From: Pseudomonas frederiksbergensis
GTDB taxonomy: Bacteria; Pseudomonadota; Gammaproteobacteria; Pseudomonadales; Pseudomonadaceae
DNA: 64,000 nt
Assembly: GCF_000802155.2 (NCBI RefSeq)
Contig: NZ_JQGJ02000010.1
Coordinates: forward strand, 1 to 64,000
Reading direction: 5' to 3'
Positions 7,767-17,890 of the stretch are shown one piece after another. The notes under the pieces were generated by a model, which saw only the letters and a program-made list of their open reading frames with translations, had not been told where the DNA came from and searched no databases. How positions within the stretch are numbered: position 1 is the stretch's first letter; each line of letters begins with the position of its first letter. Made by a program: the position numbers and the translations under genes.

Positions 7767-9043
7767 GGCGCTACCCCCTTGCGCGGCGTCACACCGGTAC
7801 GGCTGATACGGATCAGGCCGCGTGGGCGCCAGATCATCATCAACACCATCAACACGCCGAACAGCAGCACTCGGTATTCAGAGAAGCTGCGCAACAGTTC
7901 CGGGGCCACGGTGAGCACGAATGCTGCGATCACCACACCGACCGTCGACCCCATGCCACCCAGCACCACGATCGCCAGGATCAGCGCCGACTCGAAGAAG
8001 GTGAACGACGACGGGTTGACGAAGCCTTGGTAACTGGCGAAAAACACCCCGGCCAGGCCAGCGGTGGATGCACCGATAGTGAAGGCCGAGAGCTTGACCA
8101 GCACATGGTTCAGGCCCATGGAGCGGCAAGCGATCTCGTCTTCGCGCAAAGCTTCCCAGGCGCGACCGACCGGCATTCGCGTCAGGCGATGCTTGATGTA
8201 CAACACCAACAAGACGGTGATGAACAGCACGATGTAGATAAACAGGAATTTGATGTTGGGGTTGTAATCGATACCGAAGAACTCGTGGAACGGCACCCCG
8301 CCGTCCTTCGCTCGCCTGCCGAATTCCAAGCCCAGGAAAGTCGGTGCCGGAACCGGCATGCCATTCGGCCCGCCGGTGAACGACAGCCAGTTGTTCAGCA
8401 CCAGCCGGATGATCTCACCGAACCCCAGGGTCACGATGGCCAGGTAGTCACCGTGCATTCGTAACACCGGGAATCCCAATATGCACCCCGCCATCGCCGC
8501 CGCAATGGCCGCCAGTGGCAACACCGTCCAGAAACCCAGGCCCAGGTACTGATAGCCCAGCGCCAGGCCGTAGGCGCCGATGGCGTAGAACGCCACGTAA
8601 CCCAGGTCGAGCAGCCCGGCCAGGCCGACCACGATATTGAGGCCCAAGCCGAGCAACACATAGATCAGTCCGAGGATGACCACCGTGAGCACGTACTTGT
8701 TGGCGAAGAACGGAAACACGATGGCAATCACGATCAGAGCCGGAATGATCCAGCGCAGCCGCGATTTGTAATCCGGCGGCAACACGTGCACGCCGGAGCC
8801 GGTGCTCTCGAAACCCTGGAGAATCTTCAGTCCCTTGGGGGTCTGCAAGAACAGGCTCAGGGCGAAGCGCCCGACCATCACGATCGCCACCAGCCAGCCA
8901 ACGCGGGCCGGTTGCAGGTTGAAGCTGTAGCCGTCGAGCACCACGCCGACGATCGGCCCGAACACGATCAGCGAGATCAGGCCGGCCAGGATCGCGTCGA
9001 TGACGCTTTGTTTGATATCAAGCGGTTTATTGGCAGCAGACAT
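7763..9043 (-). CDS. livM: ABC importer permease, LivM/BraE type
   Basis: Inner-membrane permease of 426 residues with about ten predicted hydrophobic segments. The conserved loop contacting the ATPase, GRAWEALREDEIACRSMGLN, lies near residues 300-320. The N-terminal extension of about 90 residues before the core is usual in pseudomonad LivM. It ends by overlapping livG; livH ends two bases before its ATG. With LivH it forms the translocation pore. Confidence 0.92.
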   Translation of the reverse strand: MSAANKPLDIKQSVIDAILAGLISLIVFGPIVGVVLDGYSFNLQPARVGWLVAIVMVGRFALSLFLQTPKGLKILQGFESTGSGVHVLPPDYKSRLRWIIPALIVIAIVFPFFANKYVLTVVILGLIYVLLGLGLNIVVGLAGLLDLGYVAFYAIGAYGLALGYQYLGLGFWTVLPLAAIAAAMAGCILGFPVLRMHGDYLAIVTLGFGEIIRLVLNNWLSFTGGPNGMPVPAPTFLGLEFGRRAKDGGVPFHEFFGIDYNPNIKFLFIYIVLFITVLLVLYIKHRLTRMPVGRAWEALREDEIACRSMGLNHVLVKLSAFTIGASTAGLAGVFFASYQGFVNPSSFTFFESALILAIVVLGGMGSTVGVVIAAFVLTVAPELLRSFSEYRVLLFGVLMVLMMIWRPRGLIRISRTGVTPRKGVAP

Positions 9044-9045
9044 AC

Positions 9046-9960
<915 letters not shown>

Positions 9961-10096
9961 AACGCAATCTCACGCAGTGAGAACCTGCACACCCTGGGGC
10001 GTGCGGTTCTTCTAAGGAAAATACAGATTTACGTCGGAGCAATGTCAGGCGCGACCGTCCCGCTCCCTGTCGGAGCCTGGACGGTCGCTTCAGCCC

Positions 10097-11233
10097 TTAC
10101 TTCTGTTTTTCCAACTGGTGATACTTGCCATCCTTGTCCCACTGGTAGACCACGTAGTCGGAGACCTTCAGGTCGCCCTTGGAATCCCAGGTTTTTTCAC
10201 CCATGACGGTTTTCACCGGGTTGGCTTTCAGCCACTTGGCAGCGTCTTCACCCTTGTTGGACTTGGCGCCGTTGAAGCCGGCCGCCAGGGCCTGGACCGA
10301 CGCATAGGCGTACAGGGTGTAGCCTTCAGGCTCGACGCCCTGGGCGCGGAAAGCGTCCACGACGGCCTTGCTGTCCGGCAGCAGGCGTGGGTCGGCGCCG
10401 AAGGTCATGTACACGCCATCGACGTATTGCGCGCCGCCAGCGGTGGTGACCAGTTCGTCGGTGACGATGCCGTCATCGGACATGAACTTCACGTCCTTGA
10501 GGCCTTGTTCGCGCAATTGGCGAACCAGCGGGCCGGCTTCCGGGTGCAGACCGCCGAAGTAGACAACATCGGCACCGGCGGAACGGATCTTGGTGACCAC
10601 GGCGCTGAAATCTTTCTCGCCACGGGTCAGGCCTTCGTACAACACTGGAGTTACGCCACGCTTGGCCAGTTGTGCCTTGGTGGCATCCGCCAGGCCTTGG
10701 CCGTAGGTGTCCTTGTCGTGCAGCACGACGACTTTCTTGCCCTTGAGCACGTCGACGATGTAGTCGCCGGCCACGATGCCCTGCTGGTCGTCACGACCGC
10801 ACATGCGGAACATCGCGCTCAGGCCGCGCTCGGTCACGGCCGGGTTGGTCGAGCCAGGCGTCATCGCGATGATGCCCGCTTCGTCATAGACCTCGGAGGC
10901 CGGGATGGTGTTGGATGAGCAGAAGTGCCCGACCACGCCGATCACTTTGTCCTGGTCAACCAGGCGGTTGGCCACGGCCACGGCCTGCTTGGGTTCGCAG
11001 GCATCGTCGCCGGCAACCAACACGATCTTCTCGCCGTTGACGCCACCCGCTTTGTTGATCACATCGGCCGCCGCCTGCGCCCCCTTCATGTACTGCTCGC
11101 CAAATGCAGCGTTGGCACCGGTCATCGGCCCCGCCACACCAAATTTCACATCAGCTTGAGCAAACGCAGAAACACCCAGCGCAGTTGCCACTGCGAGGGC
11201 CAGAAAGCCTTTCTTGTAAAACGTCTGGGACAT
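10097..11233 (-). CDS. livK: Periplasmic branched-chain amino-acid-type binding protein, LivK/BraC family
   Basis: 378-residue precursor with a Sec signal peptide (MSQTFYKKGF, then a hydrophobic core, cleavage expected after AFAQA at about 27). The mature protein starts DVKFGVAGPMTGANAAFG and has the two-lobed LivK fold, with the DDACEPKQAV segment carrying the usual disulfide cysteine. ATG 11233 has GGAG 9 bases upstream. An earlier in-frame start at 11278 would place 15 charged residues before the signal peptide and was rejected. It heads livKHMGF. Ligand specificity is inferred as leucine/isoleucine/valine but may differ. Confidence 0.92.
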   Translation of the reverse strand: MSQTFYKKGFLALAVATALGVSAFAQADVKFGVAGPMTGANAAFGEQYMKGAQAAADVINKAGGVNGEKIVLVAGDDACEPKQAVAVANRLVDQDKVIGVVGHFCSSNTIPASEVYDEAGIIAMTPGSTNPAVTERGLSAMFRMCGRDDQQGIVAGDYIVDVLKGKKVVVLHDKDTYGQGLADATKAQLAKRGVTPVLYEGLTRGEKDFSAVVTKIRSAGADVVYFGGLHPEAGPLVRQLREQGLKDVKFMSDDGIVTDELVTTAGGAQYVDGVYMTFGADPRLLPDSKAVVDAFRAQGVEPEGYTLYAYASVQALAAGFNGAKSNKGEDAAKWLKANPVKTVMGEKTWDSKGDLKVSDYVVYQWDKDGKYHQLEKQK

Positions 11234-11384
11234 GAGGTGGTGCTCCAAGGTTTTTTTTAGTTGGCACTGCGACTTCACTTCACTGAAAAGCTCAGAGCAA
11301 GGGCCGTGCCATCGGTTTTTTATTCTTAAAAAAGTCGCTGCTTTATTGTTATTTCGACTGTTTTGGGCCCTTTTTCACAGGGCG

Positions 11385-11483
11385 TGCAACCGTCTAATCC
11401 GCACGAGGTGCAACCTTATTTACAAGTAGGTAAAACCCTCCATGAGCCATCATTGCAACCGCCGCGCGAAACGGCGTGCAACC
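11385..11483 (-). promoter_or_regulatory. Four TGCAACC repeats in the livK upstream region
   Basis: The 370-base gap between livK and amaA (11234-11603) contains TGCAACC at 11385, 11409, 11454 and 11477, all in the same orientation (GGTTGCA on the liv strand). They form two pairs spaced 24 and 23 bases, with the pairs 69/68 bases apart, about two and six helical turns. This looks like a regulator-binding array for the liv operon. No regulator is identified. A T/A-rich stretch at 11305-11360 could hold the core promoter. Nothing else coding is visible in the gap. Confidence 0.4.
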
Positions 11484-11603
11484 ACTGTGTAACAACCTGC
11501 GTCACCGAAGTGCACACTGTCGGTGCGCGGCTGCTACACCCCGCACCATAACAGGCTAGACGTTAAGCCGAGAAAAACCGCCATCCGTAACACTTTTCAA
11601 CAA

Positions 11604-12887
11604 TCAGATGACGATCCGCAAGCACTGGCCCGCGTGATACAGCGAAAAACCCGCTTCATACAGACAACTGCGCAGGCCGACACCCGCCAGGGGCTGCATC
11701 GGCGCGAAGGGTATCGGCAAGGCACTGGCATCACCGTGGCACAGGTAATCGGCGAATGCCTTGCCTACCACAGTGCCAGTGGTCACGCCGCGACCGTTGT
11801 AACCGGTCACTGCCACCAGGCCGGGGGCCGGTTCGAAAAGGCGCATCAGGTGATCAGGCGTGAAAGCAATGCAACCAGTCCAGGTGCATTCCCACTCCAC
11901 CGCCTTGAGATAAGGGAAATAGTGCTGCTGCACCCGATCGGCCCAGGCCTTGAGAAACCAGGTCGGCTTGCGATTGCCATTGCCCAGGCTGCCCAGCAAC
12001 AGGCGCCCGTCCTTGTCCCGGCGGATGCTGCTCAACACTTGGCGGGTATCCCAGGAGCCCTGCCCGCCGGGAAGAATACGGCGGGCGGCCTCGCCGTCCA
12101 GTGGGACCGAGGCGACCTGATAGTAATAACCGGGGAAGAAATTACGCCGCAGTTCGGTCCAGTCGCCCTCGGTATAGGCATTGGAGGCGATCACGACTTG
12201 CTCGGCCGTTACCGAACCCTGGGCGGTCTGCACCGACCAGCGTTGGCCCTGGCGCTCCAAGCGCGTCACCGGAGAATGATCGAACATCAGCGCACCAAGG
12301 TCCTGGGCAGCCTTGGCCAACCCGCTGGCGTAGGCCATTGGATTGAGGGTGCCGGCGCGACGGTCGAGCAGCGCCGCGGCAATCTTATCGGTGCCGGTGG
12401 CATCGGCGCAGGCTTGGCCGGTGAGTAGCTCAACCGGCGCGCCGCGGCGCTTCCATTGTTCTTCGCGGCTGCGCAGGTCGGCCTCGCCCCGGGCGTTATG
12501 GGCCATGTGCAAGGTACCTTCGCGGCGCAGTTGGCAATCGATGGCGTATTTGTCGACGAGACTGAATACCAACGCCGGCGCGGCGCCCAGCATACGGTTG
12601 AGTTGGCTGCCCACCGCCTCGCCGAACCCGGCCTCAATCTCGTCCGGCGGGATCCACAGGCCAGCATTTACCAACCCGACGTTGCGCCCCGAGCCCCCAT
12701 GCCCGGCCCGATGCGCCTCCACCACCGCGACGCGCTTGCCTTGCTCCAGCAAATGCACCGCCGCCGACAGCCCGGTAAAGCCCGCGCCGATAATGCAGAC
12801 ATCGACCGTGACCTCACCGGTGAGCGCAGTGTTTTCTGGTCTTTGCGGCGTCAGTTTTTCCCACAGACATTCTTCGCGTAACGGCAT
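11604..12887 (-). CDS. amaA: FAD-dependent oxidoreductase, AmaA-like (L-pipecolate oxidase)
   Basis: 427-residue DAO-family flavoprotein. The Rossmann motif GAGFTG is at about residues 34-39, followed by the adenine-binding acidic end VVEAHRAGHGGSGRN and a C-terminal FAD motif GLVAVTGYNGRGVTTGTVVG. In P. putida, AmaA oxidises L-pipecolate to piperideine-6-carboxylate in D-lysine catabolism, and its gene sits next to amaB as here. The start at 12887 (MPLREECLWEKL) was preferred; the upstream in-frame extension to 12953 runs through the REP-containing spacer. The 92-base gap to amaB contains a REP hairpin, which may separate expression of the two genes. Confidence 0.85.
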   Translation of the reverse strand: MPLREECLWEKLTPQRPENTALTGEVTVDVCIIGAGFTGLSAAVHLLEQGKRVAVVEAHRAGHGGSGRNVGLVNAGLWIPPDEIEAGFGEAVGSQLNRMLGAAPALVFSLVDKYAIDCQLRREGTLHMAHNARGEADLRSREEQWKRRGAPVELLTGQACADATGTDKIAAALLDRRAGTLNPMAYASGLAKAAQDLGALMFDHSPVTRLERQGQRWSVQTAQGSVTAEQVVIASNAYTEGDWTELRRNFFPGYYYQVASVPLDGEAARRILPGGQGSWDTRQVLSSIRRDKDGRLLLGSLGNGNRKPTWFLKAWADRVQQHYFPYLKAVEWECTWTGCIAFTPDHLMRLFEPAPGLVAVTGYNGRGVTTGTVVGKAFADYLCHGDASALPIPFAPMQPLAGVGLRSCLYEAGFSLYHAGQCLRIVI

Positions 12888-12930
12888 TGCCAGACTCCGA
12901 AAAAGAAACCCAACCGCTGCACATTCCCAT

Positions 12931-12954
12931 TGTGGGAGCGGGCTTGCTCCCACA
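12931..12954. repeat. REP palindrome (TGTGGGAGCGGG type)
   Basis: 24-base inverted repeat with arms TGTGGGAGC and GCTCCCACA in the spacer between amaB and amaA. An identical 24-base copy occurs at 36244-36267. Typical dispersed REP of fluorescent pseudomonads; here it is transcribed within the presumed amaBA unit. Confidence 0.9.
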
Positions 12955-12979
12955 ACGGGATCACCGCCTGGCTCAAACC

Positions 12980-14470
12980 TCAGTCGAAAGTAATCCCCTG
13001 CGCCAATGGCAACTCCAACGAATAGTTCACGGTGTTGGTCTGGCGGCGCATGTAGCCGCGCCAGGCGTCGGAGCCGGATTCGCGACCGCCGCCGGTTTCT
13101 TTTTCGCCACCGAATGCGCCGCCGATTTCCGCACCGCTCGGGCCGATGTTGACGTTGGCGATGCCGCAGTCGCTGCCCACCGCCGACATGAACTGCTCGG
13201 CTTCACGCACGTCGGTGGTGAAGATGCACGACGACAGGCCTTGTGGCACGGAATTGTTCAGGTGCAGCGCTTCGGCGAAATCCTTGTAGCCGACCACATA
13301 GAGGATCGGCGCGAAAGTTTCGTGGCGTACCACGTCGCTCTGCTCCGGCATCTCGACGATGGCGGGAGAGACGTAATAGGCATTCGGGAACTGCTCTTCG
13401 AGCTGGCGCTTGCCACCAAACACCCGCCCGCCTTCGCTCAAGGCCTGCTCCAGAGCGTCCTGCATGTTGTCGAAGCTTTGCTTGTCGATCAGCGGCCCTA
13501 CCAGGTTGCCTTCCAGTGGATGGCCGATGCGCACTTTCGAATAGGCAGCCTTGAGACGGGTGACGATTTCTTCCTTCACCGACTCATGGGCGATCAGCCG
13601 GCGCAAAGTGGTGCAGCGCTGGCCGGCGGTACCAACGGCGCTGAACAGAATGGCGCGCACGGCCATGTCCAGGTCGGCGCTCGGGGCCAGGATCATGGCG
13701 TTGTTGCCGCCCAGCTCGAGAATGCTGCGGGCAAACCGCGCCGCAACTTTCGGCGCCACCTCGCGCCCCATGCGGGTGCTGCCCGTGGCGCTGATCAACG
13801 CCACGCGAGGGTCATCCACAAGGGCTTCGCCGGCATCGCGACCACCGATGATCACTTGGCTCAGGTACGGCGGCGCATCGCTGAAGTTGCTCAGCACACG
13901 CTCGAACAGTGCCTGGCACGCCAGGGCGGTCAGCGGCGTCTTTTCCGAAGGTTTCCAGATCACCGAGTTGCCGCAGACCAAGGCCAGCGTGGTGTTCCAG
14001 GCCCAGACCGCCACGGGGAAGTTGAAAGCGCTGATGACACCGACCACGCCCAGCGGGTGCCAGGTCTCACGCATGTGATGGCCCGGACGCTCGGAGGCGA
14101 TGGTCAAGCCGTACAACTGGCGGGACAGGCCGACGGCGAAATCGCAGATGTCGATCATCTCCTGCACTTCCCCGAGGCCTTCCTGGGTGATCTTGCCCGC
14201 TTCCCACGACACCAGTTCGCCGAGGTCGGCCTTGTATTCACGCAACAGATCGCCGAACTGGCGCACCAACTCACCACGCCGAGGCGCCGGCACCTTGCGC
14301 CAGAGGTCGAACGCATGCTCGGCCCGGCTGACCTGCTGCTCGACCTCGGCGGCGCCTTCCCAGTTCACCGCGCCGATGCGACTGCCATCAATGGGCGAAT
14401 GCACAGGCTGTGTGCCGTTCCGGTACAAGGCCGGGTTCACGCCCAGACGATCAAGCAATGCAGCAACCAT
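12980..14470 (-). CDS. amaB: Aldehyde dehydrogenase, AmaB-like (L-aminoadipate-semialdehyde / piperideine-6-carboxylate dehydrogenase)
   Basis: 496-residue NAD-dependent aldehyde dehydrogenase of the ALDH7 (antiquitin) type. It shows SAFNFPVAVWAWN, NSVIWKPSEKTPLT for the cofactor, the general base Glu252 in ELGGNNA, and catalytic Cys286 in AGQRCTTLRR. In P. putida, AmaB oxidises the semialdehyde made by AmaA to L-2-aminoadipate. ATG 14470 has GAGG 9 bases upstream; an in-frame TTG at 14485 overlaps that signal and is unlikely. It is divergent from the LysR gene amaR across a 190-base spacer. Confidence 0.9.
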   Translation of the reverse strand: MVAALLDRLGVNPALYRNGTQPVHSPIDGSRIGAVNWEGAAEVEQQVSRAEHAFDLWRKVPAPRRGELVRQFGDLLREYKADLGELVSWEAGKITQEGLGEVQEMIDICDFAVGLSRQLYGLTIASERPGHHMRETWHPLGVVGVISAFNFPVAVWAWNTTLALVCGNSVIWKPSEKTPLTALACQALFERVLSNFSDAPPYLSQVIIGGRDAGEALVDDPRVALISATGSTRMGREVAPKVAARFARSILELGGNNAMILAPSADLDMAVRAILFSAVGTAGQRCTTLRRLIAHESVKEEIVTRLKAAYSKVRIGHPLEGNLVGPLIDKQSFDNMQDALEQALSEGGRVFGGKRQLEEQFPNAYYVSPAIVEMPEQSDVVRHETFAPILYVVGYKDFAEALHLNNSVPQGLSSCIFTTDVREAEQFMSAVGSDCGIANVNIGPSGAEIGGAFGGEKETGGGRESGSDAWRGYMRRQTNTVNYSLELPLAQGITFD

Positions 14471-14660
14471 GGGTAAATTCCTCAAGCAAAGACAAAGGAT
14501 TGGCAGCCAGGCGAACGCGGCTGATCAGACCTGTAGTTGTAGCTGGCCCGAGACTTGCCAACAAACGACCTTTAAGCGAGATATCATTCCGTTTATTCAT
14601 GCTGCCACTGAAGCAGACTGTTAAGCACAAAAGCAGAGCGACAAAAAATAAGGCTCCATC

Positions 14661-15572
14661 ATGCTCAATAAACGCTATTTGCCGTCGATCACCGCGCTGC
14701 AGTGCTTCGAAGCGGTGACTCGTCACCTGAGCTTCACCCGTGCAGCTGAAGAACTGAACCTGACCCAGAGCGCCGTCAGCAAACAGGTCGCGCAGTTGGA
14801 AGAGTTGCTGCAGCATCTGCTGTTCCGCCGCGTGCGTCGACGCTTGCAACTGACGCCCGCCGGCGACTTATACCTTGGAGAAGTGCGAAAAATCCTCACC
14901 CAAGTTGAGATGTCGACTCATTACCTGCGCTCCTACGGTGGTGATACCGAAGTACTGCGCGTTTCCACGCCCCCGACGTTTGGCGCGCGCTGGCTGGTTC
15001 CACGGCTCAAGGGTTGGCGTCTTCGCCACCCCACCATTCACCTGGATCTCTGCAGCGAGCAAGAGGCCGATGACCTCCAGCAAGGTCGCAGTGACCTGGC
15101 GTTCTATTTTGGCCAGGGATCCAGGCCGGGGACCGAGTCCTTGAAGTTGTTCGGCGAGGAATTGGTGCCGGTCTGTGCGCCGGGCAGCCTGCCGGACGAA
15201 CCGTTCAGCGATCCCACGCAACTGACCGGGCTGGTGCTGCTGCAGAATGCCTCGCGTCCCCAGGCATGGCACGACTGGCTCGATCATCAGGGTTATCACA
15301 CCGAACACAGCTACCACGGGCCACGCTTCGAAACCTTCTACATGTGTATCCGTGCGGCCCAGGTCGGTTGCGGCGTAGCCCTGCTGCCCAGGTTCCTGGT
15401 GGAAGAGGAACTGGCCGACGGTAAGCTGGTCATCCCCTGGCAGCATGCGATGCCCAGCACCAACGCCTATTACCTGGCTTACCCGGAACACTCGGCAGAG
15501 GTGCCCAAGGTGCGGCTATTCGTGGAATGGATGCTGGAGCAGATCGATAGCCAGCAGACACCGCAGCAATAA
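14661..15572 (+). CDS. amaR: LysR-family regulator, AmaR-like
   Basis: 303-residue LysR-type activator. The winged helix-turn-helix spans residues 5-65, with LSFTRAAEELNLTQSAVSKQVAQLE as the typical recognition region. The periplasmic-binding-like effector domain spans about 90-295 (starting VSTPPTFGARWLVPRL). The gene is divergent from amaB, and LysR regulators commonly control such divergent neighbours. In pseudomonads AmaR activates amaAB in the lysine/aminoadipate pathway, so that role is inferred here. UAAGG lies 9 bases before the ATG. No clear T-N11-A operator could be singled out in the spacer by eye. Confidence 0.82.
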   Translation: MLNKRYLPSITALQCFEAVTRHLSFTRAAEELNLTQSAVSKQVAQLEELLQHLLFRRVRRRLQLTPAGDLYLGEVRKILTQVEMSTHYLRSYGGDTEVLRVSTPPTFGARWLVPRLKGWRLRHPTIHLDLCSEQEADDLQQGRSDLAFYFGQGSRPGTESLKLFGEELVPVCAPGSLPDEPFSDPTQLTGLVLLQNASRPQAWHDWLDHQGYHTEHSYHGPRFETFYMCIRAAQVGCGVALLPRFLVEEELADGKLVIPWQHAMPSTNAYYLAYPEHSAEVPKVRLFVEWMLEQIDSQQTPQQ

Positions 15573-15576
15573 AGCT

Positions 15577-15604
15577 GTGGCGAGGGGATTTATCCCCTCG
15601 CCAC
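15577..15604. repeat. REP palindrome (GTGGCGAGGGG type)
   Basis: Perfect 12-base arms GTGGCGAGGGGA and TCCCCTCGCCAC around TTTA, beginning five bases after the amaR stop. The identical 28-base sequence recurs at 61762-61789. Both copies sit directly behind a stop codon, so they may double as transcript ends. Confidence 0.9.
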
Positions 15605-15744
15605 AAATAACGCTCCTCACAACAGAGAGCGCCGCAACCAAAAAACACTGGCAATAACCATCGCGGTTATGCGCCACTAGCCCTTTCACTACGAACCGCC
15701 GTACGCCGCTGCCCGCCGCAGCCACCTGTCTGGAGATTCACGTT

Positions 15745-16971
15745 ATGAGCGAGAGTGTATTTGCCGATCGCATCGTGCAGAACCTGCTCGACACCGACTT
15801 CTACAAGCTGACGATGATGCAGGCGGTGCTGCATAACTACCCCAACGTCGAGGTGGAGTGGGAGTTTCGCTGCCGGAACAGCGAAGACCTGCGTCCGTAT
15901 CTGGCGGAGATCCGCTTCCAGATCGAACGCCTGGCCGAGCTGAGCCTGAGCGCCGACCAGTTGGGTTTCCTCGAACGCATCAGCTTTCTGAAGCCGGACT
16001 TCCTGCGCTTCCTGGGCCTTTTTCGTTTCAACCTGCGCTACGTGCACACCGGCATCGACGATGGCGAGCTGTTCATCCGCCTGCGCGGGCCGTGGTTGCA
16101 TGTGATCCTGTTCGAAGTGCCGCTGCTGTCCATCGTGAGCGAGGTGCGCAACCGCTATCGCTACCGTGAAATCGTGCTGGAGCAGGCGCGCGAACAGCTT
16201 TATCGCAAGTTCGACTGGCTGAGCGCCAATGCCAGCGCCGACGAACTGTCCGAGCTGCAAGTGGCCGATTTCGGCACCCGTCGTCGGTTTTCCTACCGCG
16301 TCCAGGAGGAAGTGGTCAACGTGCTCAAGCACGACTTCCCCGGACGCTTCGTCGGCACCAGCAATGTGCATTTGTCCCGGGAGTTGGACATGAAACCCTT
16401 GGGCACCATGGCCCACGAGTGGATCATGGCTCACCAGCAACTGGGCCCACGGCTGATCGACAGCCAGATCGCCGCGCTCGACTGCTGGGTTCGCGAATAC
16501 CGAGGCCTGCTGGGCATCGCGCTGACCGACTGCATCACCATGGACGCTTTCCTCAAAGACTTCGATCTGTTCTTCGCCAAGCTGTTCGACGGCTTGCGCC
16601 ATGACTCGGGCGACCCGGTGATCTGGGCGGAGAAAGCCATCGCCCACTATCACAAGCTGGGCATCGACCCGATGAGCAAGACCCTGGTGTTTTCCGACAG
16701 CCTGACGTTGCCAAAATGCCTGGAGATTTTCCGGGCCCTGCGTGGTCGCATTAATGTGAGCTTCGGTATCGGGACCAACCTGACCTGTGACATTCCAGGC
16801 GTGGAGCCCATGAGCATCGTGCTTAAAATGATCAGCTGTGACGGGCAACCCGTGGCCAAGATTTCAGACGAGCCCGGCAAGACCCACTGCAAGGACCCGA
16901 ATTTCGTCGCCTATATGCGACATGTTTTCCAAGTACCTGCCACCCTTTCTGGCACATCAAGCAAGGAGTGA
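15745..16971 (+). CDS. pncB: Nicotinate phosphoribosyltransferase
   Basis: PncB of 408 residues makes nicotinate mononucleotide from nicotinate and PRPP, with ATP hydrolysis, in the Preiss-Handler branch of NAD salvage. Family features are the N-terminal LLDTDFYKLTMMQAVLHNYP, the central GTSNVHLSRELDMKPLGTMAHEWIMAHQ with the phosphorylated histidine, and DGLRHDSGDPVIWAEKA for PRPP binding. TGGAG precedes the ATG by 8 bases. The AAGGAG of nadE overlaps its TGA, so pncB-nadE form a two-gene NAD operon. The 140-base leader has small inverted repeats but no recognisable regulator site. Confidence 0.96.
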   Translation: MSESVFADRIVQNLLDTDFYKLTMMQAVLHNYPNVEVEWEFRCRNSEDLRPYLAEIRFQIERLAELSLSADQLGFLERISFLKPDFLRFLGLFRFNLRYVHTGIDDGELFIRLRGPWLHVILFEVPLLSIVSEVRNRYRYREIVLEQAREQLYRKFDWLSANASADELSELQVADFGTRRRFSYRVQEEVVNVLKHDFPGRFVGTSNVHLSRELDMKPLGTMAHEWIMAHQQLGPRLIDSQIAALDCWVREYRGLLGIALTDCITMDAFLKDFDLFFAKLFDGLRHDSGDPVIWAEKAIAHYHKLGIDPMSKTLVFSDSLTLPKCLEIFRALRGRINVSFGIGTNLTCDIPGVEPMSIVLKMISCDGQPVAKISDEPGKTHCKDPNFVAYMRHVFQVPATLSGTSSKE

Positions 16972-16975
16972 ATTC

Positions 16976-17803
16976 ATGCAAGCCGCACAGCGTGAGATAG
17001 CTGAACAGCTCAACGTCCAGCCGCCGTTCGCCGATGACGCCGCTCTCAAGGCCGAAATCGCCCGCCGGGTGAGCTTCATTCAGGACTGCCTCGTCAACTC
17101 CGGGCTCAAGAGCCTGGTGTTGGGTATCAGCGGCGGGGTCGATTCGTTGACCGCCGGCCTGTTGGCCCAGCGTGCCGTACGCGAGCTACGGGAAAAAACC
17201 GGCAACGCGGCATACAAGTTCGTTGCCGTGCGCTTGCCGTACGAAACCCAGTTCGACGAGCACGAAGCCCAGGCTTGCGTTGACTTCATCGAGCCGGATG
17301 AGCGCCACACGGTCAATATCGGTCCGGCGGTCAAGGCCCTGGCCAAGGAAGTCCTCGCGTTCGAGGGCAAGGGGCCAGGCTCGCGGGATTTCGTACTGGG
17401 CAATACCAAGGCGCGCATGCGCATGGTGGCGCAATACACCATCGCCGGCGCCGAACAGGGCTTGGTGATCGGCACCGATCATGCGGCCGAAGCGGTCATG
17501 GGTTTCTTCACCAAGTTCGGTGACGGCGCCTGCGACCTGGCCCCCCTGAGCGGGCTGGTGAAAAACCAGGTCCGGGCCATTGCCCGTGACTTTGGTGCGC
17601 CGGAATCCCTGGTGGAAAAAGTCCCCACCGCCGACCTGGAAGACCTGTCGCCCGGCAAGCCGGACGAAGCGGCCCATGGTGTCACGTACGCCGAGATCGA
17701 CGCATTCCTGCACGGCCAACCGATCCGCGAAGAAGCGGCCAGGATCATTTGCGATACCTATCGCAAGACCGAACACAAGCGAGTGATGCCGTACGCTCCT
17801 TGA
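16976..17803 (+). CDS. nadE: NH3-dependent NAD+ synthetase
   Basis: 275-residue synthetase converting deamido-NAD to NAD with ammonia and ATP. The adenylation P-loop SGGVDS is at residues 52-57, with GTDHAAEAVMGFFTKFGDGACDLAPLSGL later. It lacks the N-terminal glutaminase domain of the long form, as expected for the E. coli-type enzyme. Start ATG 16976 follows AAGGAG by 8 bases, immediately after the pncB stop. Longer in-frame starts inside pncB are not needed. A strong terminator follows 45 bases later. Confidence 0.96.
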   Translation: MQAAQREIAEQLNVQPPFADDAALKAEIARRVSFIQDCLVNSGLKSLVLGISGGVDSLTAGLLAQRAVRELREKTGNAAYKFVAVRLPYETQFDEHEAQACVDFIEPDERHTVNIGPAVKALAKEVLAFEGKGPGSRDFVLGNTKARMRMVAQYTIAGAEQGLVIGTDHAAEAVMGFFTKFGDGACDLAPLSGLVKNQVRAIARDFGAPESLVEKVPTADLEDLSPGKPDEAAHGVTYAEIDAFLHGQPIREEAARIICDTYRKTEHKRVMPYAP

Positions 17804-17848
17804 TCGCCATTAGGTGGACGCTCCCAAAAGGGGTATTTGCCAGGCATG

Positions 17849-17878
17849 AAAAAGCGCCCTAATGAGGGCGCTTTTTTT
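17849..17878. terminator. Bidirectional terminator between nadE and azu
   Basis: Twelve-base stem AAAAAGCGCCCT/AGGGCGCTTTTT with loop AATG and a poly-T end on the plus strand. The mirrored A-run allows use on the minus strand. It separates convergent nadE and azurin. Confidence 0.93.
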
Positions 17879-17890
17879 ATGCCTCGGCGA

